A stretch of DNA of 62,519 nt from the NCBI GenBank assembly GCA_001513145.1, contig LFSP01000041.1, positions 16,405 to 78,923 of the forward strand. The letters run 5' to 3'. This DNA is from Clostridia bacterium DTU025 (GTDB taxonomy: Bacteria; Bacillota; DTU025). Positions 11,583 through 19,963 of this stretch are shown one piece after another; the first letter of the stretch is position 1, and every line of letters begins with the position of its first letter. The notes below the pieces were generated by a model. That model worked only from the letters and a program-made list of their open reading frames with translations, did no database searches and was not told the origin of the DNA. The position numbers were made by a program, and so were the translations under genes.

Positions 11583-12269
11583 TTGGTCCGCATGTACGGA
11601 GTGACCAAGGTATATCCAGGGGACGTGGTTGCCCTGGATGATGTGTACCTTACCGTTGAGAAAGGGGACTTCGTGTTCATAGTCGGCCAGTCGGGCGCGG
11701 GAAAGTCAACGCTCCTGTCACTGATCTACAGGGGCACCGTCCCCACCCGGGGGCAGGTGTTCGTTGACGGCAGGAACATCGTGAGGCTGAGGCGGCGGGA
11801 AGTCCCTCTCTTGCGCCGCAAGATCGGCGCGATATACCAGGACTTCAAGCTGCTGCCCGACCGTACGGTCTACGATAACGTCGCGTTCGCCCTGGAGGTA
11901 ATCGAGGCGCCGCCGAAGGACATATCCAGGAAGGTGTCGCAGGCCCTGGAGATGGTGGGGCTGTCCGGCAAGGCCACCTGTCTGCCTGATCAGCTCTCCG
12001 GCGGAGAGCAGCAGCGCGTGGCCATCGCGCGGGCCGTTGTGAACGACCCCTTGATCCTGGTGGCGGACGAGCCCACCGGGAACCTCGACCCTGAAACCTC
12101 CAACGGCATCATGGCCCTGCTCAGCGACGTGAACTGCAGGGGCACCACGGTGATAATGGCCACACACAACCAGGCCATCGTGGACCGAATGCGCAGGCGA
12201 GTGGTGGAGATCGAGGCCGGCAGGATCGTCCGCGACGAGAGGCAGGGGACTTACTGCCATGAGGCTTAG
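11583..12269 (+). CDS. ftsE: Cell-division ABC-type ATPase FtsE
   Basis: 228 residues with all ABC ATPase motifs: Walker A GQSGAGKST near residue 39, Q-loop YQDFKLLPDRTVYDNV near 85, signature LSGGEQQRVAIARA near 138 and Walker B LILVADEPTGNLD near 157, the last being the FtsE/LolD-type version. With FtsX it forms the membrane complex that activates a peptidoglycan hydrolase in response to the division ring or, in Bacillus, the elongation hydrolase CwlO. TTG 11583 lies 7 bases after GGGGTG; ATG 11592 is a possible alternative. The end overlaps ftsX by 11 bases. Confidence 0.95.
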   Translation: MVRMYGVTKVYPGDVVALDDVYLTVEKGDFVFIVGQSGAGKSTLLSLIYRGTVPTRGQVFVDGRNIVRLRRREVPLLRRKIGAIYQDFKLLPDRTVYDNVAFALEVIEAPPKDISRKVSQALEMVGLSGKATCLPDQLSGGEQQRVAIARAVVNDPLILVADEPTGNLDPETSNGIMALLSDVNCRGTTVIMATHNQAIVDRMRRRVVEIEAGRIVRDERQGTYCHEA

Positions 12270-13155
12270 GACCATTGCCACGCTGACTTCGCAGGCGGTG
12301 AGGAACCTCAAGAGGCCCACGTGCATGACCACTACGGTGGTGGTGATGGCTTGCATGCTGGCGCTGAGCCTGTTCACCCTGGTGGCCGTGAACCTCACAG
12401 TCATCGGGCGCCAGCTTCAGGCCGGTGTGGAGCTTCGGGTATTCCTGCTGCCTGACGCCGGTCCCGACGCGGTGGCGTCCCTGGAGCGGTCCATAAGGGC
12501 CATCCCAGGGGTGTCGCGGATCAGCTACGTGCCGAAGGACGAGGCCCTGCGGCGCCTTGAGGCGCAGCTGGGCGACGAGAACGGCCTATTCATCGAGGAC
12601 ATGCCCTATAACCCATTGCCTGACAGTTTCGACGTATCAGTGCGGCGTGCCGACGAGGCGGAGTCCATCGCCCGGCGCATTCAGGAGCTTGAGGGCGTGG
12701 AGGATATCGTCTACGGCCGAGAGATGGTGCGGAACCTCGTGGGCGCCCTGCGGGTGATGTGGGCGGCCACAGGCGCCATCGCCGTGGTGGTCCTCGTGGG
12801 AGCGTCGATGGTGGTGGCCAACACCATCAAGCTGAGCGTGCTGGCGCACAACCGAGAGATCGAGACAATGCGGCTGGTGGGCGCGTCCGATGCGTTCATA
12901 CTATTCCCGTTCGTGGTGGAGGGCCTGCTCATCGGCGTCATCGGCGCGGCCGTGGCATCGCTCATGGTCTTCGCCGCTTACTCGCTACTGATACGGTGGA
13001 TAGGTTCCGCCGCGCCCTTCCTGAAGCTTGTGGCGGACCCCGCCTGGCTTGCCTCGGCCGCCTTGAGCCTCGTTGGCTTCGGCGCAGTTGTGGGCCTTTC
13101 AGGCACCATCATCTCGGTAAGGCGGCACCTTCGGGTTGACGTTCAGGACGTGTAG
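12259..13155 (+). CDS. ftsX: Cell-division permease-like protein FtsX
   Basis: 298 residues: a first membrane segment (about 28-50), an outside loop of some 110 residues starting with VELRVFLLPDAGPDAV, then three more membrane segments (about 170-190, 215-240, 265-290). VANTIKLSVLAHNREIETMRLVGAS near residue 190, cited by its core REIETMRLVGA, is the conserved cytoplasmic coupling region of FtsX. The outside loop is expected to bind the coiled-coil M23 peptidase encoded immediately downstream. Confidence 0.95.
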   Translation: MRLRTIATLTSQAVRNLKRPTCMTTTVVVMACMLALSLFTLVAVNLTVIGRQLQAGVELRVFLLPDAGPDAVASLERSIRAIPGVSRISYVPKDEALRRLEAQLGDENGLFIEDMPYNPLPDSFDVSVRRADEAESIARRIQELEGVEDIVYGREMVRNLVGALRVMWAATGAIAVVVLVGASMVVANTIKLSVLAHNREIETMRLVGASDAFILFPFVVEGLLIGVIGAAVASLMVFAAYSLLIRWIGSAAPFLKLVADPAWLASAALSLVGFGAVVGLSGTIISVRRHLRVDVQDV

Positions 13156-13191
13156 ATAGATAGAGGGCAGTTCCGTGCTGGGAGGTTACCG

Positions 13192-14400
13192 ATGAGAGCT
13201 CGAATCGTGTTCATCGCAGCCCTGGTATGTCTGTGTCTGTCCTTCAGCCTTGGCGGGCCCGCAAGCCTTGCCCAGACCACGCCGTCACAGGGCGACCTCG
13301 ATGCCAAGATCGAACAGCTCAATTCGCTGCAGCAGCGGCTGAATGCCCTCCGCCAGCAGTTGCAGAGGTCCGGCAAGGAAGAACAGAACGCCCTTAAGGC
13401 GCTGCAGCAGGCTGAGGACAAGCTGGAGCAGATCCAGCAGCGCATATCCAACGCCGACAAGCAGCTGAAGGACGCCGAAGCGGCCATGGAAGCGGCTCAG
13501 CGCGACCTTGTCGCCGCCGAGGCCAAGCTGAAGGACGCCACGAGCAAGTACGAAGCGGCCCTCAGGGGCCTTGAGAAGCGTTTGGTCCAGATGTATAAGA
13601 TGGGCCCTGCCACATATCTTGAGCTGCTGCTCAGCGCGGAGAGCTTCTCCGACCTGGTGACCAGGTACGACATTGTGAAGCGCATCGTCGCGCAGAATGC
13701 CCGCGACCTTGAGGGCATAAAGCAAGCTAAACAGGCCCTTGAGGAGGAACTTGCCAGCATCGCGCAGCACAAGGCCCAGCTGGAGCTGAAGCGCAGGGAG
13801 ATCGCGGCGCTCTCCGAGAGCCTCCGAAAAGAGCGGGCTGAGAGCGAACGAGTGAAGGCGGAACGAGCATACTACCTCAACAGGGTCGCTCAGGAGAAGG
13901 AGCGCTGGCAGAAGGAGCTTGAGGAGGAAGAGCGGCAGTCAAGGGAGCTTGAGCGCACCATCAGGCAGCTGCAGGAGAGCCTCATGCGCAGCGGGCAAAC
14001 CCCGGTGTGGACAGGTGGATTCATATGGCCGACCACCGGGCGCATATCATCTCCGTACGGCTGGAGGGTGCACCCCATCTTCGGCGACAGGCGCTTCCAC
14101 TCCGGGATCGATATCGCCGCGCCCACCGGAACCCCGGTGAAGGCGGCAGCTGGCGGTCGCGTAATACTGGCCGGCTGGGTCAACGGCTACGGTAACACCG
14201 TGGTGATCGATCACGGCGGCGGACTTTCAACTCTGTACGGCCACGCGAGCAAGCTGGAAACCAGTGCTGGCAAGATGGTGATGCAGGGTGATATCATATG
14301 CAAAGTGGGTTCCACAGGCTTCGCCACCGGGCCGCACCTGCATTTTGAGGTAAGAGTCAACGGCGTCACTGAGGATCCCATGAAACGGCTTCCCAAGTAA
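13192..14400 (+). CDS. EnvC-like coiled-coil M23 peptidase
   Basis: 402 residues. Signal peptide (about residues 1-27), a long charged coiled coil (30-265, rich in Leu, Lys, Glu, Gln) and a C-terminal LytM/M23 zinc peptidase domain (about 280-402). The zinc-site residues are intact: H-x3-D as HSGID near residue 305 and H-x-H in HLHFE near 380. So unlike E. coli EnvC, whose LytM domain is degenerate and only activates amidases, this protein should cut peptidoglycan itself. Position after ftsEX supports regulation by FtsEX through the coiled coil. Coding GAG/CAG-rich coiled coil makes spurious long frames on the other strand; these are not genes. Confidence 0.93.
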   Translation: MRARIVFIAALVCLCLSFSLGGPASLAQTTPSQGDLDAKIEQLNSLQQRLNALRQQLQRSGKEEQNALKALQQAEDKLEQIQQRISNADKQLKDAEAAMEAAQRDLVAAEAKLKDATSKYEAALRGLEKRLVQMYKMGPATYLELLLSAESFSDLVTRYDIVKRIVAQNARDLEGIKQAKQALEEELASIAQHKAQLELKRREIAALSESLRKERAESERVKAERAYYLNRVAQEKERWQKELEEEERQSRELERTIRQLQESLMRSGQTPVWTGGFIWPTTGRISSPYGWRVHPIFGDRRFHSGIDIAAPTGTPVKAAAGGRVILAGWVNGYGNTVVIDHGGGLSTLYGHASKLETSAGKMVMQGDIICKVGSTGFATGPHLHFEVRVNGVTEDPMKRLPK

Positions 14401-14418
14401 GCAAGGCAGGTGTTCCCC

Positions 14419-15738
14419 TTGTACGATACCCGAGACGGCATGCGGCGCAGCTGGCTGCTTGCTGCTCTGTTAGTGTTGATAGCTCTCGTCGCGTTCATGG
14501 CCCCCACGGTGCTGGGCGTGCCCGGCGGCGAAGACGGCCAGGAGCAGCCCAAGTTCAGGGATGTCAGGACTGCCATAGAGGCTCTGTACCTCGTGAAGCG
14601 AGAGTTCTACAAGCCCGTGTCCGTGTCGAAGCTCCTCGGAGCGTATCTCGCCACCGGCACCGTCCAGGGCATGCTCGAAGCCCTCGAGGATCCCTACACG
14701 AGATACATGCCCCCTGAAGACTACGAGGCCATGAGGCAGGAGTCCTCCGGCGTATTCGGCGGCATCGGCATCCTCGTGGGCATCAGGGACGACAAGATCA
14801 CCGTGATATCCCCCTTGGAGAACACCCCTGCCATGCGGGCCGGCCTGCTGCCAGGCGATCACATCGCGGAGATCGACGGCGTATCCACCGAGGGCATGGT
14901 GCTTGACCGGGCAGTCTCCATGATGAAGGGCGAACCCGGCACCGAGGTGGTGCTGGTGATCGAGCGCAGTTACCCTCCAGGAAGGCACGAGGTGAAGATA
15001 ATCCGCGACATCATCGACGCTCCGGCCACCCGCTCCTACATGTGGGATCCTGAAGCCGGCATCGGCTACATCGAGCTGCGCTCCTTTTCCGAAAAGGCCG
15101 GCCCCGACATCGAGGCAGAGTTGAAGAAGCTGTCCGCTGAGGGCCTGCGCGGGCTCATCCTGGACCTGCGCTACAACGGCGGAGGCCTGGTGAACCAGGC
15201 CGTGCAGGTCGCCAGCAAGTTCATACCGTCTGGACCTGCCATGCACGTCCAGGGCCGCGACGGTCAGAGGAGAACTACCCATACGGTGGGCTCGAAGCTG
15301 GCTGACGTGCCCGTGGTGGTGCTGGTCAACGAGTACACCGCCTCAGCTTCCGAGATCGTCGCAGGGGCGATGCAGGATACCGGCGTCGCCACCATAGTGG
15401 GCATGCCCACCTTCGGCAAGGGCCTGGTCCAGACCCTGTTCACCCTGTCAGACGGCTCGGGCCTGGCGGTCACCACGCAGATATACCTAACCGCCGGAGG
15501 CAGGGCCATCACCCCCGAGAACCCGATCCAGCCCGATGTGCAGGTTGAACCCCTGACCATGGAGGAGCTAGAACAGCTGACTGCGGCCAAGAAGTCGGAG
15601 GCGGCACAAGCGGGCCCTGTCACGGCCGAGGACCTACTCCGCATCGATCCCGACCTCGACCCCCAGTTCCGCAAGGCCGTGGAGATACTCAGGGAGAAGA
15701 TCGACGATGAGGCCGAAGCAGTCAACGTCGCAGCTTAA
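14419..15738 (+). CDS. ctpA: C-terminal processing protease CtpA (S41)
   Basis: About 439 residues: membrane anchor (about residues 8-30), helical region, PDZ domain (about 100-185, with GGIGILVG at its start) and an S41 protease core. Catalytic residues are visible: the Ser of TASASEIVAGA near residue 309 and the Lys of TFGKGLVQT near 334. The family trims or destroys secreted proteins, often cell-wall hydrolases. I prefer TTG 14419, which follows AGGTG by 7 bases; GTG 14410 is in frame but less well spaced. Position after the FtsEX/M23 block is common in Bacillota and suggests it limits or processes the M23 peptidase. Confidence 0.94.
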   Translation: MYDTRDGMRRSWLLAALLVLIALVAFMAPTVLGVPGGEDGQEQPKFRDVRTAIEALYLVKREFYKPVSVSKLLGAYLATGTVQGMLEALEDPYTRYMPPEDYEAMRQESSGVFGGIGILVGIRDDKITVISPLENTPAMRAGLLPGDHIAEIDGVSTEGMVLDRAVSMMKGEPGTEVVLVIERSYPPGRHEVKIIRDIIDAPATRSYMWDPEAGIGYIELRSFSEKAGPDIEAELKKLSAEGLRGLILDLRYNGGGLVNQAVQVASKFIPSGPAMHVQGRDGQRRTTHTVGSKLADVPVVVLVNEYTASASEIVAGAMQDTGVATIVGMPTFGKGLVQTLFTLSDGSGLAVTTQIYLTAGGRAITPENPIQPDVQVEPLTMEELEQLTAAKKSEAAQAGPVTAEDLLRIDPDLDPQFRKAVEILREKIDDEAEAVNVAA

Positions 15739-16951
15739 GTGCATGCTTTCAGCTATCCCGCGAAGCAGGGTCGCCCTGGTGGCGCTCCTGCTTTTCGTCA
15801 CCGCGTTCTTGGCTGGCTGCGGACGGGACAAGCAAGTGCCCACGCAAGCGCGCGAGCCCTCTGCGCGGCCTGACTCCAGCTACACCATGGTGATTCGGGG
15901 CAGCGAGCGGCAGGACCTCATGCCGGATCCCGAGCTTTTCCCCATTGAGGACGCCCAGCCTGCCGAGGCTGGAGGGGCACCGACGTCAAGCTATGATGAA
16001 GTCGAGGTCACTCCGCTCCCCGTGGAGCAGGTTGGCGAGCCCCTGGAGCCAGGCAGCCTCGCCGGGGCGAAGCTCGCCATCATCATAGACGACCTGGGTG
16101 GAGCCGTTACCGCCACCCCGGAGCTCATGCAGTTGCGCGCGCCCCTCACCGTGGCGATAATGCCAGGCGTGGGCCATGCCGAGGAGGAGGCGAGGGCCGC
16201 GGCGGAGAGCGGGTTCGCGGTGCTCCTGCATCAGCCCATGGAACCCCTTGACGGCAGCGTGTCCCCGGGGCCAGGCGCTATCACCGTGGGCATGACCCCC
16301 GACGAGATTCGCAGCGTGCTGCAGTACAACCTCTCCAAGGTGCCGGGGGCCGTCGGCGTCAACAACCACATGGGCTCCAAGGTGACCGAAGATTCCGAAA
16401 TCATGGAAGTCGTGCTCCACGAGGTGTTCGCGAGGGGCCTGTTCTTCATCGATAGCCGGACAAGCTCCAACTCGGTGGTGGCAGACGTGGCCGAGGCCAT
16501 GGGCGCCAGCGTGCTGGAGAACAGCACGTTCCTTGACGGGGTGAACACTGAGGAGTACGTGATCGAACAGATCAGGTCCGCCGCGAAGAAGGCTCACTTG
16601 CTGGGGCAGGCCGTGGCCATCGGCCACGTGCGGCCTGCCACCATCAGGGCGCTGAAGCGCATGATCCCTGAGCTTGAGAAGGCGGGGGTCACCCTGGTCA
16701 CAGTGGACCAGATCGCGCCGCCGATCCCCGACGAGCTGCGGACGCCATCACTCCCTGCTCAGCCTTCCGCCGCTGCGGAGGAAGCGGAGCCTCCGGACGC
16801 CACGGAACCGGTGGAACCTGAGCCGCCGGAGTCCCTCGAGCCTGTTGAGACCGTGGAGCCCGAGCACACGGAGGAGCCGTCACAGAAGCCGCCAGAGCCA
16901 GCCCAGCCGTTCGAGCCCGATTGGCGCCTAAGGCGGGAACCGCAGGCGTGA
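15707..16951 (+). CDS. Divergent polysaccharide deacetylase lipoprotein
   Basis: 414 residues. The N-terminus carries a signal sequence ending in lipobox LAGC (Cys 38), predicting a lipoprotein. AIIIDDLGG (near residue 124), IMPGVGHAEEEARAAAESG (near 150), HQPMEP (near 180) and NNHMGSKVT (near 220) mark the divergent polysaccharide deacetylase family (PF04748, YibQ-like), often found after EnvC/CtpA. The final 70 residues are a Pro/Glu-rich tail, probably disordered and perhaps wall-spanning. ATG 15707 lies 9 bases after GGGAGA and overlaps the ctpA end by 32 bases. Enzyme activity for this family is not proven. Confidence 0.9.
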   Translation: MRPKQSTSQLKCMLSAIPRSRVALVALLLFVTAFLAGCGRDKQVPTQAREPSARPDSSYTMVIRGSERQDLMPDPELFPIEDAQPAEAGGAPTSSYDEVEVTPLPVEQVGEPLEPGSLAGAKLAIIIDDLGGAVTATPELMQLRAPLTVAIMPGVGHAEEEARAAAESGFAVLLHQPMEPLDGSVSPGPGAITVGMTPDEIRSVLQYNLSKVPGAVGVNNHMGSKVTEDSEIMEVVLHEVFARGLFFIDSRTSSNSVVADVAEAMGASVLENSTFLDGVNTEEYVIEQIRSAAKKAHLLGQAVAIGHVRPATIRALKRMIPELEKAGVTLVTVDQIAPPIPDELRTPSLPAQPSAAAEEAEPPDATEPVEPEPPESLEPVETVEPEHTEEPSQKPPEPAQPFEPDWRLRREPQA

Positions 16952-16977
16952 AGTGGGGCTGCGAGCGTCAAGTCAAC

Positions 16978-17018
16978 GCGAGAGAGCCTCCGCCAAGCCA
17001 AGGCGGGGGCTCTCTCGC
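16978..17018 (+). terminator. 17-bp stem hairpin after the division block
   Basis: Arms GCGAGAGAGCCTCCGCC and GGCGGGGGCTCTCTCGC enclose the loop AAGCCAA; all pairs form in RNA except one G-U. It lies 26 bases after the deacetylase stop, so it probably ends that transcript, although no strong U-tract follows (GCTCATTTGTT). The sequence, including the preceding CAAGTCAACGCG, recurs at the end of the two ~450-bp repeats. Confidence 0.65.
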
Positions 17019-17171
17019 GCTCATTTGTTCATCCCTTCATTCCCCGGGTGCAGGTTTGAGGGGCTACGGCGCGGCGAAGCTAGGGCGCGGCGCGGATGGG
17101 GGGGCGCCGGAACGTTGGTGGACACTTGAGTCGGCGAAAGGTTGGGCGGCATGGGCTTCGGGAAAGCGAAT

Positions 17172-17185
17172 CCACAGATCTGTGG
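17172..17185. repeat. Perfect 14-bp palindrome inside repeat A
   Basis: CCACAGATCTGTGG is fully self-complementary, and a degenerate half (AATCTGTGGATC) recurs at 17201-17212. In copy B the same place reads CCACAGATCTGGGG, breaking the symmetry. Confidence 0.8.
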
Positions 17186-17472
17186 AGTTCGCGGCTGCAA
17201 ATCTGTGGATCAGAGGATCTCGCCTGCCGGAATCCTCCAAGTAGAGGACTTGTCCCTGCTGCCGTCACCAGCGTCAATCATGAGGTTAGGCGCGCCCGCA
17301 TGAACACGCCTGCGCACAACCTGTAGCTGCGGGTTTGCTGAACCGCGATGGCCTGAAGTCGAGAGGCAGTTGCAGCCTCCACACCGCCGCCACTTGAACC
17401 CATGGATCAGAGGATTTCGCCAACCGAACTCCTACAACCAGAGAGATAGCCCCCCAGACCGTGGGCGCCAAG

Positions 17473-17523
17473 TCAACGCGGGAGGGCTCCCGCCAAGCCA
17501 CGGCGGAGGCCCTCTCGCGTTGA
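17473..17523. terminator. Hairpin closing repeat A
   Basis: Arms starting TCAACGCGGGAGGG and ending CCCTCTCGCGTTGA pair over about 22 positions with three mismatches, around the loop AAGCCAC. It is the same element as the hairpin at 16978-17018. It may work as a two-way terminator between the upstream plus-strand operon and the converging pdxR gene, whose stop is near 17571. Confidence 0.6.
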
Positions 17524-17570
17524 TCTGACCCTTACCTCGTCGTCACGAGCTCACAGCCTGTCGTTGGGTA

Positions 17571-18971
17571 TCAGGAAGCCCAGGCGGTCTTGAGGAGGCG
17601 CACGGCATCGTGGATCTCGTCGATCCGAAGGGTGGCGAACCCGAGGATGAGGGCGGCCTCGCTTTCCTCGGCCACCGGCCCTGAGCAGTAGTGGGACATA
17701 CCGTACACCTTCACCCCATGCGCCTTCGCTCTCTGAAGCAGCTCAGTCTCGCTCATGCCGTTGCCGACCCTCATGACCAGATGCAGCCCGGCGTCGGTGC
17801 CATCGATCTTGGCGCCAGGCAGTAGCTCTCGGATCGCCGTGACGATGGCCTCCCGCTTCTGCCTGTAGATGATCCTCATGCGGTTCAGGTGGCGCTCGAA
17901 ATGTCCCTCGTCCATGAACCGCTGCAGCGCTTTCTGTTGGATGGTGGGCACAGGGCAGATGCAGAAGCCCAGCTTCTCTTTGTAGCCTTCCAGCAGCTCG
18001 GTGGGGAGCACCATGTAGCTGACGCGCAGAGCAGGGGAAAGCGACTTGGAGAAAGCCCCGACGTAGATGACCCTTCCGTTCCGATCCAGCCCTTGAAGCG
18101 ACGGTATCGGTTTACCGGAGTACCTGAACTCGCTGTCATAGTCATCCTCGATGATGTACCGCCCGGGCCCCTCGCCCGCCCAACTCAACAGCTGAAGCCT
18201 CCTGCTCACAGGCATGATGATCCCCGTCGGGAACTGATGCGACGGCGTGATGCACAGCACGTTGGCCATGCTGCGCTTCAGCTCGTCAAGGCGCACGCCG
18301 TCTTCATCCAAAGATACCGGACGGCACTCCACGCGGTTGCTGCGGAAGATGGCCGGCAGTCGCTCGTAGCCCGGGTTCTCAATGGCGTAGACGGTCTCAC
18401 TGTCAAGTAGCTGAATGAGCAGCTGAAGCAGGAACTCGGTGCCCGAGCTGATCACGATCTGCTCAGGCAGGCAGTTCACGCCCCTGGAGCGGTGCAGGTA
18501 CCGAGCGATGCTGGCGCGCAGCTTCGGGTATCCCTGGGGGTTGCCCGTCCTCAAGAGGTCCTCATCATTCTCGTCGATGACTTCCTTCGTCAGCTTCCGC
18601 CATGTGGAGAACGGGAAGTGGTCTAGGTCCACCCCCTGATAGGAGAAATCAATGGCGTAAGCCGGCTCCGCTTCTATATCCCACCGCTCCGCCTGATGCG
18701 CGCGCCCGATGCTGAAGACGCCGTCCAGCTCAGCTGCGTAATAGCCGCTCTTCGGCTTTGCGATGAGGTAGCCCTCGTCCACAAGCTGGTTGTAGGCCGC
18801 CTCCACCGTGTTACGGCTGCAGCCAAGATGCGCCGCCAGCTTGCGCTTGGACGGCAGTCTCTCGTTACTGGAGATATGCCCGCTGACGATCTCCGCCTTC
18901 AGGAACTCGTACAGCTGCTGGAACATGGGCACGCCAGTCTCCCTGCTGAGCCTCAACGTCATCTCGTTCAT
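17571..18971 (-). CDS. pdxR: MocR/GabR-type regulator, PdxR-like
   Basis: 466 residues: a GntR-type winged helix-turn-helix (about 1-80; LPSKRKLAAHLGCSRNTVEAAY is its core, given here by LAAHLGCSRNTVE) fused to a class-I aminotransferase-like domain. The PLP-binding lysine sits in VGAFSKSLSP near residue 309 and the PLP-contacting Asp in EDDYDSEF near 277. PdxR proteins sense PLP and activate pdxST while repressing themselves. The gene diverges from pdxS across a 119-base gap, the standard layout, so the assignment to PdxR rests on both domain and context. It is the only minus-strand gene in the window. Confidence 0.92.
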   Translation of the reverse strand: MNEMTLRLSRETGVPMFQQLYEFLKAEIVSGHISSNERLPSKRKLAAHLGCSRNTVEAAYNQLVDEGYLIAKPKSGYYAAELDGVFSIGRAHQAERWDIEAEPAYAIDFSYQGVDLDHFPFSTWRKLTKEVIDENDEDLLRTGNPQGYPKLRASIARYLHRSRGVNCLPEQIVISSGTEFLLQLLIQLLDSETVYAIENPGYERLPAIFRSNRVECRPVSLDEDGVRLDELKRSMANVLCITPSHQFPTGIIMPVSRRLQLLSWAGEGPGRYIIEDDYDSEFRYSGKPIPSLQGLDRNGRVIYVGAFSKSLSPALRVSYMVLPTELLEGYKEKLGFCICPVPTIQQKALQRFMDEGHFERHLNRMRIIYRQKREAIVTAIRELLPGAKIDGTDAGLHLVMRVGNGMSETELLQRAKAHGVKVYGMSHYCSGPVAEESEAALILGFATLRIDEIHDAVRLLKTAWAS

Positions 18972-19003
18972 CGCGTACGCCCCAATCTGGCACCATCAAG
19001 TCG

Positions 19004-19046
19004 TATGGAACTGACACTATGGATGTGGTCAGTTTGGCTCTATGAT
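19004..19046 (+). promoter_or_regulatory. pdxR-pdxS divergent control region
   Basis: TATGGA occurs twice in the same orientation 14 bases apart (19004-19009, 19018-19023), with a further TATGAT at 19041-19046. An inverted pair AACTGAC (19009-19015) and GTCAGTT (19028-19034) lies between. TATGAT fits a -10 for pdxS, and the second TATGGA falls 17 bases upstream at the -35 position, where a poor -35 suits an activated promoter. MocR proteins bind direct repeats, so the TATGGA pair is the best operator candidate. Confidence 0.5.
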
Positions 19047-19090
19047 ATATGGGGGAGACGACAGTCACAAGAGGCAAAGGGGATGATGAC

Positions 19091-19963
19091 ATGAACAGCA
19101 GGTATGAGCTGAACAAGAACCTGGCGCAGATGCTGAAGGGCGGAGTCATCATGGACGTGACCACGCCCGAGCAAGCGAGGATCGCTGAGGAGGCCGGCGC
19201 TTGCGCGGTGATGGCGCTGGAGCGCGTGCCCGCGGACATCAGGGCCGCCGGCGGCGTGGCGCGGATGAGCGATCCGAAGATGATACGTGCCATACAGGAG
19301 GCTGTGAGCGTTCCGGTCATGGCAAAGGTGCGAATCGGCCACTTCGTCGAGGCGCAGATACTACAGGCCCTCGAGATAGACTTCATCGACGAGAGCGAAG
19401 TGCTGACGCCTGCAGACGACACGTACCACATCGACAAGACCAAGTTCGACGTTCCATTCGTCTGCGGCGCTCGGGATCTAGGAGAGGCCCTGCGCCGGAT
19501 CGCTGAGGGCGCGTCGATGATCCGCACCAAGGGAGAAGCGGGCACCGGCGACATCGTGCAGGCCGTCCGGCACCTTCGGCTCATCAACAAGCAGATTCGC
19601 CAGGTCCAGAGCATGCGCGATGACGAATTGTTCCAGGCCGCGAAGGAGCTAGAGGTGCCTTACGACCTGGTGCGCTACGTCCACGAGCATGGCAGGCTCC
19701 CGGTGGTCAACTTCGCGGCAGGCGGCGTGGCCACTCCGGCTGATGCAGCGCTAATGATGCAGCTGGGCGCGGAGGGAGTGTTCGTCGGCTCCGGCATCTT
19801 CAAGTCAGGTAACCCTAAGAAGCGCGCACGGGCCATCGTCAGGGCGGTTACTAACTACAACGATCCGCACATCCTGGCTGAGGTGTCGGAGGACCTCGGC
19901 GAGGCGATGGTGGGAACCAACGAACATGAGATCAAGCTGCTGATGGCGGAGCGAGGCGTATGA
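19091..19963 (+). CDS. pdxS: PLP synthase subunit PdxS
   Basis: 290 residues, a TIM-barrel synthase that makes pyridoxal 5'-phosphate from ribose 5-phosphate, glyceraldehyde 3-phosphate and ammonia. Near full conservation of family motifs: [21 protein letters not shown] (by its core [11 protein letters not shown]), [11 protein letters not shown], the catalytic Lys of MAKVRIGHF (residue 79), the second Lys of [10 protein letters not shown] near 146 and [17 protein letters not shown] 19091 follows AAAGGGGA and gives the usual N-terminus; the frame is open further upstream into the control region but lacks support. pdxT overlaps by 4 bases. Confidence 0.98.
   Translation: MNSRYELNKNLAQMLKGGVIMDVTTPEQARIAEEAGACAVMALERVPADIRAAGGVARMSDPKMIRAIQEAVSVPVMAKVRIGHFVEAQILQALEIDFIDESEVLTPADDTYHIDKTKFDVPFVCGARDLGEALRRIAEGASMIRTKGEAGTGDIVQAVRHLRLINKQIRQVQSMRDDELFQAAKELEVPYDLVRYVHEHGRLPVVNFAAGGVATPADAALMMQLGAEGVFVGSGIFKSGNPKKRARAIVRAVTNYNDPHILAEVSEDLGEAMVGTNEHEIKLLMAERGV

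Larger units (their letters stand above)
17086..17535. repeat. ~450-bp non-coding repeat, copy A
   Basis: This stretch aligns from end to end with 28445-28892, at roughly four of five bases by eye, with only short indels. Shared blocks include GCGGCGCGGATGGGG, CACTTGAGTCGGCGAA, GGGAAAGCGAATCCACAGAT, GGATCAGAGGATCTCGCC, CTGCTGCCGTCACCAGCG, GGTTAGGCGCGCC and GAACCGCGATGGCCTGAAGT. It fills most of the 619-base gap between the deacetylase gene and pdxR and ends in a hairpin. No convincing ORF is present: short frames exist but have no ribosome-binding site. Internally a motif GGATCAGAGGAT-(C/T)-TCGCC occurs twice (17207 and 17403). Nature unknown: dispersed element, structured RNA, or decayed sequence. 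Confidence 0.85.

Noticed and set aside
16952-17570. tRNA or riboswitch in the large gaps
   Set aside because: I looked for cloverleaf arms, TTCGAATC-like loops and CCA ends here and in 28148-29081 and found none; no known riboswitch core was recognised.
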